This document shows positions 11,442 to 22,000 of a stretch of DNA of 64,000 bases, one piece after another. The translations under genes were made by a program, and so were the position numbers. The notes under the pieces were generated by a model. The model ran no database searches and was not told the origin of the DNA. It worked only from the letters and a program-made list of their open reading frames with translations. The stretch comes from Chaetoderma sp. LZ-2023a. Taxonomy: Eukaryota > Mollusca > Caudofoveata > Chaetodermatida > Chaetodermatidae. The first letter of the stretch is position 1. Each line of letters begins with the position of its first letter. The DNA lies in contig CM067369.1 of assembly GCA_034401795.1 (NCBI GenBank), forward strand, positions 94,494,536-94,558,535, given 5' to 3'.

Positions 11442-11833
11442 AATTGACCTTTTCGGTTTTAGCTATGCCCCGCCCATCTCTAGAAAAACTGCACCCACAC
11501 CGCGCTCGTGTTGGGATCGATCGATCGATCGATCCCTGAACTCCCTGACAATCAATTTCCAGAAAACTATACAAGTAAGCTGTTGAATATTTTGAAACTA
11601 ATTTGGCTGGTTGTTGTTGCTGCAACAGTGCCCAGTCATATTAGTTTCCAAATATTCAACAGCACGTTTATTAAATAGCAAAGTCATACAATTCGTGCAA
11701 TGTGTTGGACTATTAAGCGTTTAAGACTGACTAAATCGAGTCATTCATGATGGCATCGTCATGACGCCATCCTACACGTCACGTGGTTGATTATGACGTC
11801 ATATAATGGATGGACAACCTGGAATGGTCCATT
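11442..11833 (+). mobile_element. H1 MITE, TIR type A, complete
   Basis: Forward 392-bp copy with AATTGACCTTTTCGGTTTTA and ACCTGGAATGGTCCATT ends. The hairpin (about 11,579-11,662) has arms CTGTTGAATATTTTGAAACT and TTTCCAAATATTCAACAG around a short TGCTGCAACAG apex. The right part carries several CGTCAT sites. A GATCGATCGATCGATC run marks the middle. Confidence 0.85.
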
Positions 11834-11947
11834 AGCTCTCTAGTGTACAGACGACCTTAGTGTGATATCGTAAAACGCGCACACACGCAACAATTGTTGA
11901 CAAGTGTGGCAATAATAACGTCCATTCTATAGAATTTATGTTTTACT

Positions 11948-11963
11948 TCTTCTTCTTCTTCTT

Positions 11964-11995
<32 letters not shown>

Positions 11996-12007
11996 GCTGC
12001 TGCGTCT

Positions 12008-12039
<32 letters not shown>

Positions 12040-12069
12040 TTCTTCTTCTTCTTCTTCTTCTTCTTCTTC
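11948..12069. repeat. (TTC)n/(GCC)n compound microsatellite
   Basis: TTC repeats, a GCCGCC/GCTGCT core, then TTC again. The arginine/serine-rich ORF on the other strand is an artefact of the repeat. Confidence 0.95.
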
Positions 12070-12371
12070 TATTACAGTACATCACGCATAGATTGAGAAT
12101 CGTCGTACTAGGTGTCGCGGCAGAGAGGTTAGAAAATATTTTTTTATTTACAATTAAAAACATGATGTTGCTAATTATGTCTGGACTCTCGACGACGCCA
12201 GCAGGCAGTTTTATTCTTCTTTTCGTTCGCTGATCATACCGCCAGTCCTGTAAGTGACTATCGACATGATCATAAGCGTTAAGTGCGTGGATCCATGGTT
12301 TATTAGAGTGCGCCGTGCGGCCTGGAATCTCCGTCTTCAGCACTCGAGGTTTCTGTCAGGGTTACCTCACC
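12070..12371. other. No gene seen; possible LINE 3' tail
   Basis: Non-coding by inspection. Its right part could be the 3' UTR of the minus-strand LINE, but no poly-A or TSD is visible. Confidence 0.35.
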
Positions 12372-12424
12372 CTTACCTCCTTTAGTCGCCTCTTACGACA
12401 CGCAGTGGATACGGAAGGTGTATT

Positions 12425-13935
12425 CTAAGCCCCACCTACAGGGCAGCCAGCAGGCAGTGAATTCCATAATCTGATTGTATCTGGATAGAATGATTTTCGG
12501 AAGTTAGTCAGTCTGCTGTGTGGTACTAAAATTAGGTCAATTAGGACCCAGAGCTTCTCTTTTTTGTTTTTGTTAGCTTTCCTAGTAGCTGACTTAACTG
12601 GGTGAAGTTGGTCGCTTGGGATGGCAATCAGGTCATTGGCAATCCTGTACATCATGGTGACCTTGGATTTAGCACGGTGTTCTTCAAGAGCTGGGATTTC
12701 TAGCTCCTGGAGCATTGCAGTGACACGGCTGTAACGGCTGTGGTCATTCTTGATGAAGCGGGCTGATTTCCTCTGAACTGCTTCCAGTTTGACAATGTTA
12801 GCCTGGCAATGCGGATCCCATATTATCAATGCGTGTTCGAGCATGGGTCTCACCAATGTGGTGTAGCACTGTGTCTTCATTTCACTGGGCAGGAACGGAT
12901 ATTACGCTGGAGGAATGACCATGCACGATCAGCTTTCTTTGCAGTCAAATTAATGTGTTCATTTCACCGAAAGTTTCTTGTGGATGGACAGTCCAAGGTA
13001 TTTGGCGCTATCTGTACTCTGTAGTGGCTGGCCATGGATCGAGTACGTGAATGTCGATGGCTTCGTCTTGTTTGTTATATGTACCACTTGGCATTTCCCA
13101 GGGTGGAATTCCATCAACAAATCAGCTTCCCACTTCGTCAAGCTGGTTATGTCTTCTTGTAGTGCTCTGCTATCTCTTATTCCCGTAATAACCTTTTGGA
13201 GAAAACCGTCACCTGCAAAGAGTCTTGTTGTGGATGCTGTGACGCTTTCTGGCAGGTCGTTAATGAAGGTTATGAAAAGAAGTGGACCGAGGACTGACGC
13301 TTGAGGTACTTCTGATGCAACAGAGGCTTCGCTGGAAAATTTGTCGTTGAGAACAACTTTCTGTTGACGATTTTCTAGGAATTTTTTCACCAATTTGTTC
13401 ATGTTGCCTGTTACTCCATAATATTTGAGTTTGAATAATACGCGTTTGTGTGCGACCTTGTCAAAAGCCTTGCTAAAGTCTAGCAGGATAGCATCGATCT
13501 GTTGACCAGCATCAAGACCTTTAGCTAAGTCGTGCACTGTTTTGATGAGCTGACTCTCGCATGATCGTCTGTTTCTAAATCCATGCTGGCAGTCTGTTAG
13601 TATGCAGCTTTCCTCGAAGTGTGTCACGATGGTTGAATGGATGATACGCTCCAGTAGTTTTGAACAGATGGATGTCAATGATACTGGACGGTAGTTTGAT
13701 GCTTTGTATCTGTCCCCTTTTTGAAAAGAGGGACAACATGGGCTGACTTCCAATCTGATGGAACTATGCTTTGGTCTAGCGAAGCTTGGAAGAAATGTGT
13801 CAATGTAGGTGCAATTTCTGATGAGAGGAGTTTCAATACACATGGTGAGATGTTATCAGGGCCACATGCTTTGTTGGTATTAAGTCTGTTCAGGAGCGCA
13901 AAAACTCCCTTCTTTGTCACCTGTACATGGCTCAT
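12425..13935 (-). pseudogene. LINE L-A reverse transcriptase domain
   Basis: Three frames in series. 13,935-13,675 has NKACGPDNISPCVLK and the SDWKSAHVVPLFKKG box. 13,843-12,959 has NYRPVSLTSICSKLLERII, ILLDFSKAFDKVAHK, VPQASVLGPLLFITFINDLP and RLFAGDGFL. 12,880-12,425 has LVRPMLEHALIIWDP, VQRKSARF and RLWNSLPAG. The catalytic box should be FADD but reads FAGDG, and the usual PQGSVLGP is PQASVLGP. With at least two frameshifts (near 13,730 and 12,900) the enzyme is inactive. Order and motifs fit the CR1 group. Confidence 0.9.
12535..12571 (-). repeat. 37-bp patch copied from the endonuclease region of the same LINE
   Basis: This stretch inside the C-terminal RT region equals 15,126-15,162 with one mismatch (TTCTC versus TCCTC after CCCAGAGC), in the same orientation. 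It encodes the same KNKKExLWVLID words in both places. The two places are about 2.6 kb apart and not otherwise alike. Confidence 0.8.
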
Positions 13936-14311
13936 TGATGGATACGGGCTTGGACCCTTATCAGGAATGTTTTCCTCTTCGTTCTTGTTAATGACTGAAA
14001 CAAATTGGTTATTAAGAATTTCAGCTTTCGTCTGGTCATCGCTGTAAACGATACCATTAGTATTCCTGCGTGGTGCTACGCCATTATTTTCACATCTCTT
14101 GGTCTTGATGAAGACACATAACTTTTTCGGGTTACTGGATGCATCTGGTGAAATGATGTTACTAATAAATGTGTTGTACGCCTTCCTACATTCACGTTGT
14201 GTCGATTTTTAGTTGCTTGTATCGGGACCAGTCTTTCAGCTTTTTTGAGTTGCATGCTTGTTGGTAGCTTCTCTTCTTTTGCCTCGACATCCGCTTGACC
14301 AATGGAGTTAT

Positions 14312-15363
14312 TCATGGCTCGTTGAATCGAATGGATGTTGTTTTCGATGGGACATGATATTTTACTATGGATGTGAGGTTATGTTTTATGTCACTCCACA
14401 TTTCCTCAATGGCACTTGTGGTTGAGTACTTCCCAGTGAAGGATGATGTGAAACGTACTGCCTCCAGCTTCACAGCATCAGTGTTAGCCTTTCGCCAACG
14501 GTGAATTTCTCTAGGAACTGGTTTTAGTTGTGTTGCTTTGATGTTTGAGTTCACGAACATGATGTCATGGTCACCAAGATCAGGGACCATTTCTTGTCGA
14601 TTTATTAGACTTGGTCTATTTGTAATGAAGTGGTCCAGTATTGCATCATTCCGTGTAGGTTGGTCGGTCGACAATGTATATTAGAGATCATTCCAATAAA
14701 GCGTAGGTTGAGGTCCATTCTGTATTGGTGTCCAATGACAGTATTGGTTGACCAAGAGATGTCTGGCAGGTTGAAGTCACCTGCGATCCAGAAGACTGAT
14801 GACTTATTTGCATTGACGGTTATCTCGATGTGGCTACATACTGTGTCTGCGTACTCAGTATCACTGGTTGGTGGTCGGTATATGGAGCCGATAAACAACG
14901 GTTTCTGTGAGGGCATTGCAATCTTTGCAAAGATTATTTCACTGTCATCATCACCGCCATCAACAAGTTCGCTAATGTATTCAGACTTAATCGCGATCAA
15001 AATTCCGCCATGCTCCTCACTCCGGTCCTTCCTATAGACATTATAGACAGGTGGGAAAATTTCAGAACTACGGATGTCTGTTTTAAGCCGTGTCTCGTTG
15101 CCTTTTACGATACATGGGTTTGACTGGTCAATTAGGACCCAGAGCTCCTCTTTTTTGTTTTTAATGCTCTGGAAGTTGATGATAAATACTTTGAGATTGT
15201 TGATCATGCCTTGGTGGCTGGCTGTTGATCTCTTCGGAGATGACGATACCATTGGAGGACCAGGGCTGTTAGTGGTTTGACTGGTAACGATAGTTGCCAG
15301 AAGATTATCAGTACTTGATTTGAGTTGACTCGAACAAGCTAGTAGCGAAGTTTGGCAAACCAC
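14312..15363 (-). pseudogene. LINE L-A APE-type endonuclease domain
   Basis: The frame from 15,363 downward carries IINFQSIKNKKEELWVLID, GNETRLKTDI (the catalytic-Glu box), GGILIAIK, FIGSIYRPP and WIAGDFNLPDISW. After a frameshift near 14,640 it continues with RNDAILDHFITNRP and PDLGDHDIMFV (the GDH/SDH box). These are the ordered motifs of apurinic/apyrimidinic-like endonucleases that nick target DNA in CR1/Jockey-type LINEs. The frame break means no functional protein. The first residues just upstream finish the PHD finger with WNCINC. Confidence 0.85.
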
Positions 15364-15580
15364 AATTAATACAATTCCAAGGTGTGCTGGTATTAGCCAA
15401 GATATTATATTCCGGTGTAGTCATGTTGTAGATATGGGACTGTTTGGTGGGAAGTCATGACCCCACTGGACGTCTTATTTGTGCAAGTAAGTCCCGAGTG
15501 AAATTCATGTTTGTGAATACCAGGTAAGCTAATAGACTATGTCACGATGTATGTGTAGATGCACTGGGTGGCATCAAGCG

Positions 15581-16276
15581 GTTTCGCAGAAACGATGCGA
15601 TCAGAATGTATATTTAGCTGTGTTGCCAGCATTAGGTAACAGTCTATATTTAGATGCATTACCAGTAGGCATCTTATTATTTGAATATGTATTAGATGCA
15701 CTGGGTGACATCAACCAATGTTAGCCTGGCAATGCGGATCCCATAATCCCATGCTGATGGTATACAGTTTCGCAGAAACAGGTTCGAAGCTGATGCGAAA
15801 CTAGGACTATGATAGTAGTATGAAAAGTTAGGAAGGGAATAGAATTGAATAGGGCACTGTGTTCTGAGTTGATGGCTTCTGTCAATGGTTGAAGATGAAA
15901 GTTGTTGCTGTGAAGGCGGCACACACTTTTATAATGTTCAGCAGTCATTTCAGCCAATAGTTTAGTAAATATTCGAGTGAAATGAACGATAAGAATCTAT
16001 AGGAATCGAGAGGATTTATAGGAAATTAGGGTCGACAGACTGACGAGGGGTGGTGACGGTTGGATGTCAGGCTCCATCATAACAAGTAATAACAACACCA
16101 CCTGGCAATGAGATCATCAGCCCACGTGCTTATTAACGTTCATTTCCTACAGGCTTATAAGTGATAGGCAATGGATGGGAAACGGACATTTAAGCGTCAT
16201 GGGTGAATCAAGTACACAGTAGAAGCTTGTATATAAACAAACTGTTAATCATAGGGACATAACGGTTTCGCAGAAA
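15581..16276 (+). promoter_or_regulatory. Three GTTTCGCAGAAAC palindromes in U3
   Basis: The 13-mer GTTTCGCAGAAAC occurs at 15,581-15,593, 15,767-15,779 and 16,264-16,276, and again three times in the right LTR (24,322-24,334, 24,475-24,487 and 24,967-24,979). TTCN3GAA is the core recognised by STAT-type factors, and GAA/TTC pairs also occur in heat-shock elements. Regulatory use is inferred from the repetition and palindromy only. Confidence 0.5.
15717..15745 (+). repeat. 29-bp LINE-derived patch inside the left LTR
   Basis: These bases are identical to 12,794-12,822 in the RT part of LINE L-A and are absent from the right LTR, where the sequence runs AACCAGTGCTGATGG. The inserted segment is 33 bp in all and is flanked by ATG on both sides. 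It was therefore added after the Gypsy element inserted. Confidence 0.85.
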
Positions 16277-16472
16277 CTGATAAATGTTGATAGTTAGTGA
16301 CAAGAGGCATCAAATCAGAACCAGAATGAACCACGTGGACCATGTTTGATGTTGTATTCCTGAAAGAGAAACACGGAGTTTGATTAGTCGGAATGACGTC
16401 ATAATCAATGGGCATCCGATCAAACTCCGGTGAAGAGAAATCAAAAGAACATGAAGTAGAAGCTAGGAGTAG

Positions 16473-16480
16473 TATATAAA
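16473..16480 (+). promoter_or_regulatory. Probable LTR TATA box
   Basis: TATATAAA followed by GGGCG, about 315 bp before the poly-A signal. The same box is in the right LTR at 25,175-25,182. This suggests the U3/R border lies near 16,505. Confidence 0.65.
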
Positions 16481-16787
16481 GGGCGATTTGCCTTTTATCG
16501 GGAGTCTTTTTCTGTTGGAGTCCAGTCGAGTATTGGTGGTTCCGATTTATGGAGTTAAAGTTGAGTCAGGTTTTGAACTCGGTTAGAGTCAGTACATGAA
16601 ACTCTTGGTGTTAAGTAAGAGCTAGGAAAATAGAATAGCATAGCAGACCAGAGCCGCTGGGAGTATTGCTAGTTCGTTTAGATGAAAATAGGGAACATTG
16701 CTGGAAATTATTATTGTTGTAAATACGTAAACTGGTGACAGTATAAGTTGCCAAACTTTGTAGGTCTTATTGTACAGTTAAGGTAGA

Positions 16788-16793
16788 AATAAA
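16788..16793 (+). terminator. LTR polyadenylation signal
   Basis: AATAAA (right LTR copy at 25,490-25,495), at the place expected for the R/U5 border. Confidence 0.6.
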
Positions 16794-17108
16794 ACGATCA
16801 CCTTGAGTGTAATCCAAGGCAAAAGTTTGGTAAGCATCTGTTGTTGATTATTCTGGATAACACGGAAGACCACCGTGTCGAACCGATCTTCCTGAAACAA
16901 GAAGTCAGATCAGGCCCAGGCACTAATATAAATATCGTTAGGTCTCTTTACCTACGAGGCGAGCTAGTGTCACGCTCTTTCTTCATCGGCTGAACCGGTT
17001 GTCGCAGCAACCATCCATACAAGGTTTTGTCGAAGAAGGGAGAGAATAAGTTACCATCCATCAGGGTAGATAACCCAAAATCTTCAGGAGATAATCAGAA
17101 ATCTTCAG

Positions 17109-17126
17109 TGGCTTCACCTGCCAGGA
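17109..17126 (+). promoter_or_regulatory. Candidate primer binding site
   Basis: TGGCTTCACCTGCCAGGA starts one base after the left LTR and opens with the TGG that pairs with the CCA end of a tRNA. I could not identify the tRNA. Confidence 0.4.
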
Positions 17127-17158
17127 TCCAGAGTATCAACCGTGAGTAACTAGAGTAT

Positions 17159-19030
17159 ATGGCCCAGCCAGAAACACCACTCTCCAATTCGGCCATCGTA
17201 TTAAAAGACGTCGCTGACCTCGTACGGGTATTCCTAGATGCGGCCAAGTTATCCGACGGCGCTAAAATCATCCAGCATCGCGAGTACCAGGAGGGGTCTG
17301 CGTAAAAATCACCACCGACGTAGTCTGCCCCGAGCAACCCCGTCTCCACAGAGTAGTAATCGGCTTGCACTATCATTAGACAGAATGGCAATGGGACCGA
17401 AGAGACCCTCTGAACCCGGCCTGCCACCCGTAGAGATGCCGCTAGCACCCCAGCTCCGACCCGAGACCATCGCCGCCATGCAGACGATGGGAATAGCCAT
17501 GGCGGGGGCCATCGTGGACAGTAGCAATCGTCGGGAGGCCGAACGGGTGTACCACCGAGAAATTCCGGATAACATATACCGAATTCAGCCATGTGATGGT
17601 GTCGTACCGGAGGAGGTGCGGACGTTTCTAGATGAGACCCGACGGGCGTGGGTCGCCAACCAAGGGCGACTAGAAGGCGTACCTGCCTACATTATTACAC
17701 GGGCAGCCCGAGGACAGCTATCAAGAGCCATCGATGGGTTTTTGGTGGGGAAGGTACGAGATGGTGTTATGTTCGATGAGTTTCACGAGGACATCACGCT
17801 GAATTTCGTATCAGCGAACGAAGGCGAGAGGATCAAGTACGACCTCGAGGGGGTACGGCAGAGGCAGAATGAGACCGTCATAACCTTCAACCGAAGGTAC
17901 CGAGAGCTCAGCAGCCGGGCGTATCCCACAGAATGATGACAATCGTCGCACCATGTTAGGGATTTACCTGAAAGCACTGTCGGATCATCGCCTTAGTAAG
18001 CGAATCGTCCGTAAGAAGGCGACCACCTTGAACCGGGCCATCGAGATCGCAGAAGAGGAAGCCACATGCGATGATCTGCTCAAGGCCATGAAGATCGATG
18101 AGCAGCAGGAGGAGAGTATGGAAGTGAACATGGTTGGCCCAGAGGAAGAGAAGGAGATCTGGAGCATGGTGCAGACTTTGAAGAAGCAGATTGCTCAGCA
18201 GAGCAAAATGATCGAACAGCTGTGCGGCTTGGTCAATGATCTCCAACTAAGGGAGCAGAAGCCAGTGACCAGGGCCGTCAAGCCCGAGAAGAAGGCAGCT
18301 CTGCCAGCGAAGCAACGCCGCACCACCCTCGCCCCGACCAGCCAGAGCGGGGAGGGACGTACAGAATGTTACATGTTACAACTGTAGGAGGAACGGCCAT
18401 TATAAGAGTGACTGCCATCAGCCAAGGCAGCCGCGCGAAGACGTCAACAGGAGGCCTGCCCCGTGGCCCAAGCAGCCGAGACGAGCACCGCCTGTGACGT
18501 GCTTTAATTGTGGAATGGAGGGCCACATGGCCCAAGACTGTAACAGACATCACACGTTCGATGACTACGCGAGCCAGAAGACCACTCCAACCGCGACCGT
18601 AAGATGTTTCGGGTGTAACCAGGATGGGCATTACGTACGGGACTGCCCACAGTGGGGACATTCGGTCAGGGGTCCGCCACAGAACGGCCCTGCCTGGACC
18701 AAGCAACCCGGTCCACCTGCGCGCCGGGCGATCAAGCGTCCACGAACTGACGATATGGACATCGATGTCGTCGACCGACGGCAACGTGAGAACTGTGTAA
18801 CACCCCGTGACTGTTCGCATAATCTCCGGAAGGACATGAACAATCAGTTTCGTGATCGTGAGGAATACGAGGACCGCGATGGGTTCGTGTTGACCGGTGA
18901 GGGGACTGATGCACATGGCCGTTATTCATACGGTATCGGACAGGATGCATCCTCCCGCCGAAATAGTTACGCGGAAGTGGTTAGTGGATGGAGGAGTACG
19001 TCAAACGACGACGTAGGAAGCCGTTGGTGA
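17159..19030 (+). pseudogene. gag: Gypsy gag, frameshifted, with three CCHC knuckles
   Basis: Gag binds and packages the element RNA. A first frame (ATG 17,159) stops after 48 codons. The main capsid-like part lies in 17,238-17,936, where the true start is uncertain. It has a helix-rich region with INxxF-type sequence VITFNRRYRELSSRAYP. A shift near 17,935 moves to 17,953-18,387, which has a glutamate-rich, heptad-like coiled-coil stretch (VQTLKKQIAQQSKMIEQL). Another shift near 18,360 leads to the nucleocapsid frame ending at 19,030. Zinc knuckles CYNCRRNGHYKSDC (18,374), CFNCGMEGHMAQDC (about 18,500) and CFGCNQDGHYVRDC (about 18,605) are intact CX2CX4HX4C. The frame breaks are probably mutations in this copy. 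Confidence 0.85.
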
Positions 19031-22000
19031 ATTCACCGACCGAGTGGTTTCTAATCCGTCTGAAAATTGATAAAAACGGTCCGACGGATCAGGGTGAGTA
19101 CTTGCATGCCTTAGTGGATACTGCTGCTAGTACATCCTTGATTCGCAAGGATATATGGCGTAGCATGTTGAATGCTAGGCCATTGAAGAGAGCAAAGATG
19201 CTCTTGGCAGTAAATGGTTCCCCAATAGAACTTTTGGGAGAAACTCAAGTAAAATTCAGAAACGCCCGTCCTATTCCGAGTACGGTAGTAGCGAGAATGC
19301 GGCATGAATGTTTGCTTGGTGCGGATGCTTTGCACTTGGGAAATGCAAAGATTGATTATCAGGCCAAAGTTGTAGTATGGTTTGGCCAGGTATATCCTTT
19401 TAAGTATCCCTATAGGGAACAGACAAATTCCGTCTATGAGAGTTGTAAAGAAACGACCGGATATAAAGCTATCGACAAAGTGCTTGAGGACTTTGCGGAT
19501 AACTTTGATACGGCTCGTCCAAACACATTAGGTTTGGTCCCCAAAGTGAAGTGTACGGTACCAACAGGAGATGCATTTCCTATAAGGCAGAAAGCCTACC
19601 GTTTACCGCTTGCTAAGCAGTATGTAGTCAAGAATCAAGTGGCTGAAATGCTGGCAGCGGGCGTCATAATACCGTCGTCATCGCCCTGGGCGTCGCCCAT
19701 TACGTTAGTTCCTAAGAAGGACGGGGACACGAGGTTTTGTGTCGACTACAGGAAGTTGAATTCTGTATGTCGTAAAGACAGTTATCCATTGCCGAATATA
19801 ACGGATATCTTTGACTCGATGCACGGCGCAATGATATTTTCGACTATGGACTTGAAGTCTGGCTATTGGCAGATACCAATGGACAGCCAAGACATAGAGA
19901 AAACAGCGTTCGTTTGCAGTGAAGGTTTGTTCGAATGGATTCGGATGCCTTTTGGTTTTTGCAACTCAGGTGCCGTATTTCAGAGGGCAATGAACGATAT
20001 TTTCCGAGAATTCGTGGGAAAATATTTGCATGTTTTTGTCGATGATGTAGTAGTGTATTCAAGAAATCCCGCTGAGCATGCACAGCATTTGCGTAAGGTT
20101 ATGCGTAGGATTCAGGAATACAATTTACAGGTTAAGAGAAAGAAGTGCGAGTTTGCCTGCGAGTCTGTGGACTTGTTGGGGTATCGTATTTCTGCACAAG
20201 GAGTGGCTCCTCAGGTCCAGAAGGTCAAGGTCATAAGGGAGATGTCACCACCACGTGACGTGGGTGAGGTGAGAAGTTTCCTTGGAGCTACAGGTTATTA
20301 CCGCTCTTGTGTGCAAGGCTATGCCGAAATTGCTAAGCCTTTGATAGAATTAACTAAGAAGTATAAACGATTTGAATGGGGTAAGGAGGAACAGCAAGCG
20401 TTTAAGAAATTACAGAACTTGCTGTGCAGTGAGACGGTTCCCACCTATCCAAATTTAAATGCTCCGTATAGGCTTTATACTGATGCGTCTAGCTATGTGA
20501 TAGGTGCGATACTGGTACAGGTAGATGATAAGGGTATAGAACGAGTGATACAGTATGTAAGCTCTACCCTGAAGGACAGTCAGCTAAACTGGCCTGTAAT
20601 AGAAAAGGAAGCTTATGCTGTGATATATGCATTGAAGAAGCTTAGACCTTATCTATTTGGCGCGCAGTTCACCGTGTATACTGACCACAAACCCCTAAAG
20701 AGTTTGTTTGTGGGAGAAGTTAAAAACACGAAGGTGCAGCGCTGGGCAGTGCTGATTGCCGAGTACGGATGTAAGATAGAATACATCCAAGGCTCGAAGA
20801 ATATTCGAGCGGACATGTTGTTCAGGTTACGTCGTCCCATGGAGATCGCCACCTTAGACACAAGCGATTTTGTCATACCGGATGTAGACGAGGGTGCGTT
20901 ACCACATGTCCCTCTGGAGGTATTTGACATTCCCTACGACGATTTGTGTGCCAAGCAGACCAAGGAATACCCGGAGTTGTTCAAGAACACCCCGGAGGAG
21001 TATATGGTCAAGAACGGTACATTATATTCTTTAATTACGCCTTCAGCATTGGACGCTGAGTACCCCAGAATCATGTTACCTACCCTGTTCCGTGAGAAAG
21101 TGCTCCGGATGGCTCATGAACGAGCCGGTCACCAAGGTCTGCAGAAGACCATCGGTATGGTAAGAGATTCCTTTGTGTGGACGTCTTTGAGAAAAGACGT
21201 GGTGCGTATGCTAGAGACGTGTACGACATGTCAGGTCAACAGACCTGTTAACACTCGACCACGGTACAGTGAGATGCCCATGGCCAGTTATCCGAGTCAG
21301 ATAATCGGCATGGATTTGATAGGTCCACTGCTGGAGTCGAGTAAAGGTAACGTGTATATCATGACGATCGTCGATCACTGTTCTGCGTGGGCAGAAGCAT
21401 ATCCGATTCCGGCTAAGACGTCGCAAAACGTTGAGGACAAGTTTTTCAACGAGTACGTCGCCCATCATGGTGTCCCTGAGATATTGATAACAGATCAGGG
21501 AAAAGAGTTTTGTTCTAAATCTCTGGAGGAGAGATTCAGGGAACATGGGATCGATCATAGAAGGTCGAGTCCCTACCACCCACAAACTAACGGGCGTACC
21601 GAGAGGTTTAATCGCACCCTTAAGGACTTAATCCGGAAAGGGGTTAACAATGCTTCTCGTACGTGGGAGGACGAATTGGGTGCGGATTTAACAGCTTATC
21701 GCAGTACTCGTCATTCCACTACTGGTTATACGCCATTTTATCTGACATACGGTCGACGGGCGAGACTGCCGTTCGCTATTCCCATAGACGCATCACAGGA
21801 TTTGGGTGAGAGACTGATCTGTCTCAATAATGCCTTACTGCGTGCTCATATGGAAATGGCCAGATCTCGTGAGGTCCACCGGGAGCAGATTGACAAGCGT
21901 GCGAACGCTGGTGTATTTAAGGTGGGTGATTCGGTGGTCGTAAAGGCAGAGGAACGGATGAAGTTAACCTCTCGCAGTGACCCCGAGTATGAGATCTTTA

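Larger units (their letters stand above)
12372..15426 (-). mobile_element. CR1-like LINE L-A, 3' portion (5' part lies at 25,810-26,030)
   Basis: Minus-strand non-LTR retrotransposon with a PHD finger, an APE endonuclease and a reverse transcriptase in that order. It is broken by several frameshifts and by the insertion of the Gypsy element at 15,426/25,810. The reading frame of the PHD finger continues exactly across the Gypsy insertion once one ATGT copy is removed, so the two parts were one element. No poly-A or TSD was identified at the 3' end. Non-LTR elements of this group transpose by target-primed reverse transcription. Confidence 0.85.
15427..17107 (+). repeat. Left LTR of Gypsy element
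   Basis: 1,681 bp, begins TGTAGATATGGG and ends GAAATCTTCA, the standard TG...CA limits. It equals the right LTR except for scattered substitutions, a 33-bp insertion at about 15,718-15,750 and a 6-bp insertion near 15,914. It holds a TATA box and a poly-A signal. Confidence 0.97.

Noticed and set aside
11936-12343. 135-aa Arg/Ser/Gly-rich ORF on the minus strand
   Set aside because: Produced by the TTC/GCC microsatellite; no natural protein features.
15300-15340. NSPGP in the LINE L-A segment as a possible 2A motif
   Set aside because: It lacks the D-x-E-x residues before NPGP. The true 2A-like position of this LINE is at 25.9-26.0 kb, before the PHD finger.
15539-15957. Short ORFs duplicated in both LTRs
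   Set aside because: They lie in U3 and change between the LTRs by indels; no protein features.
18278-18950. 212-aa and shorter minus-strand ORFs in the Gypsy gag region
   Set aside because: Shadows of the zinc-knuckle gag frames on the plus strand.
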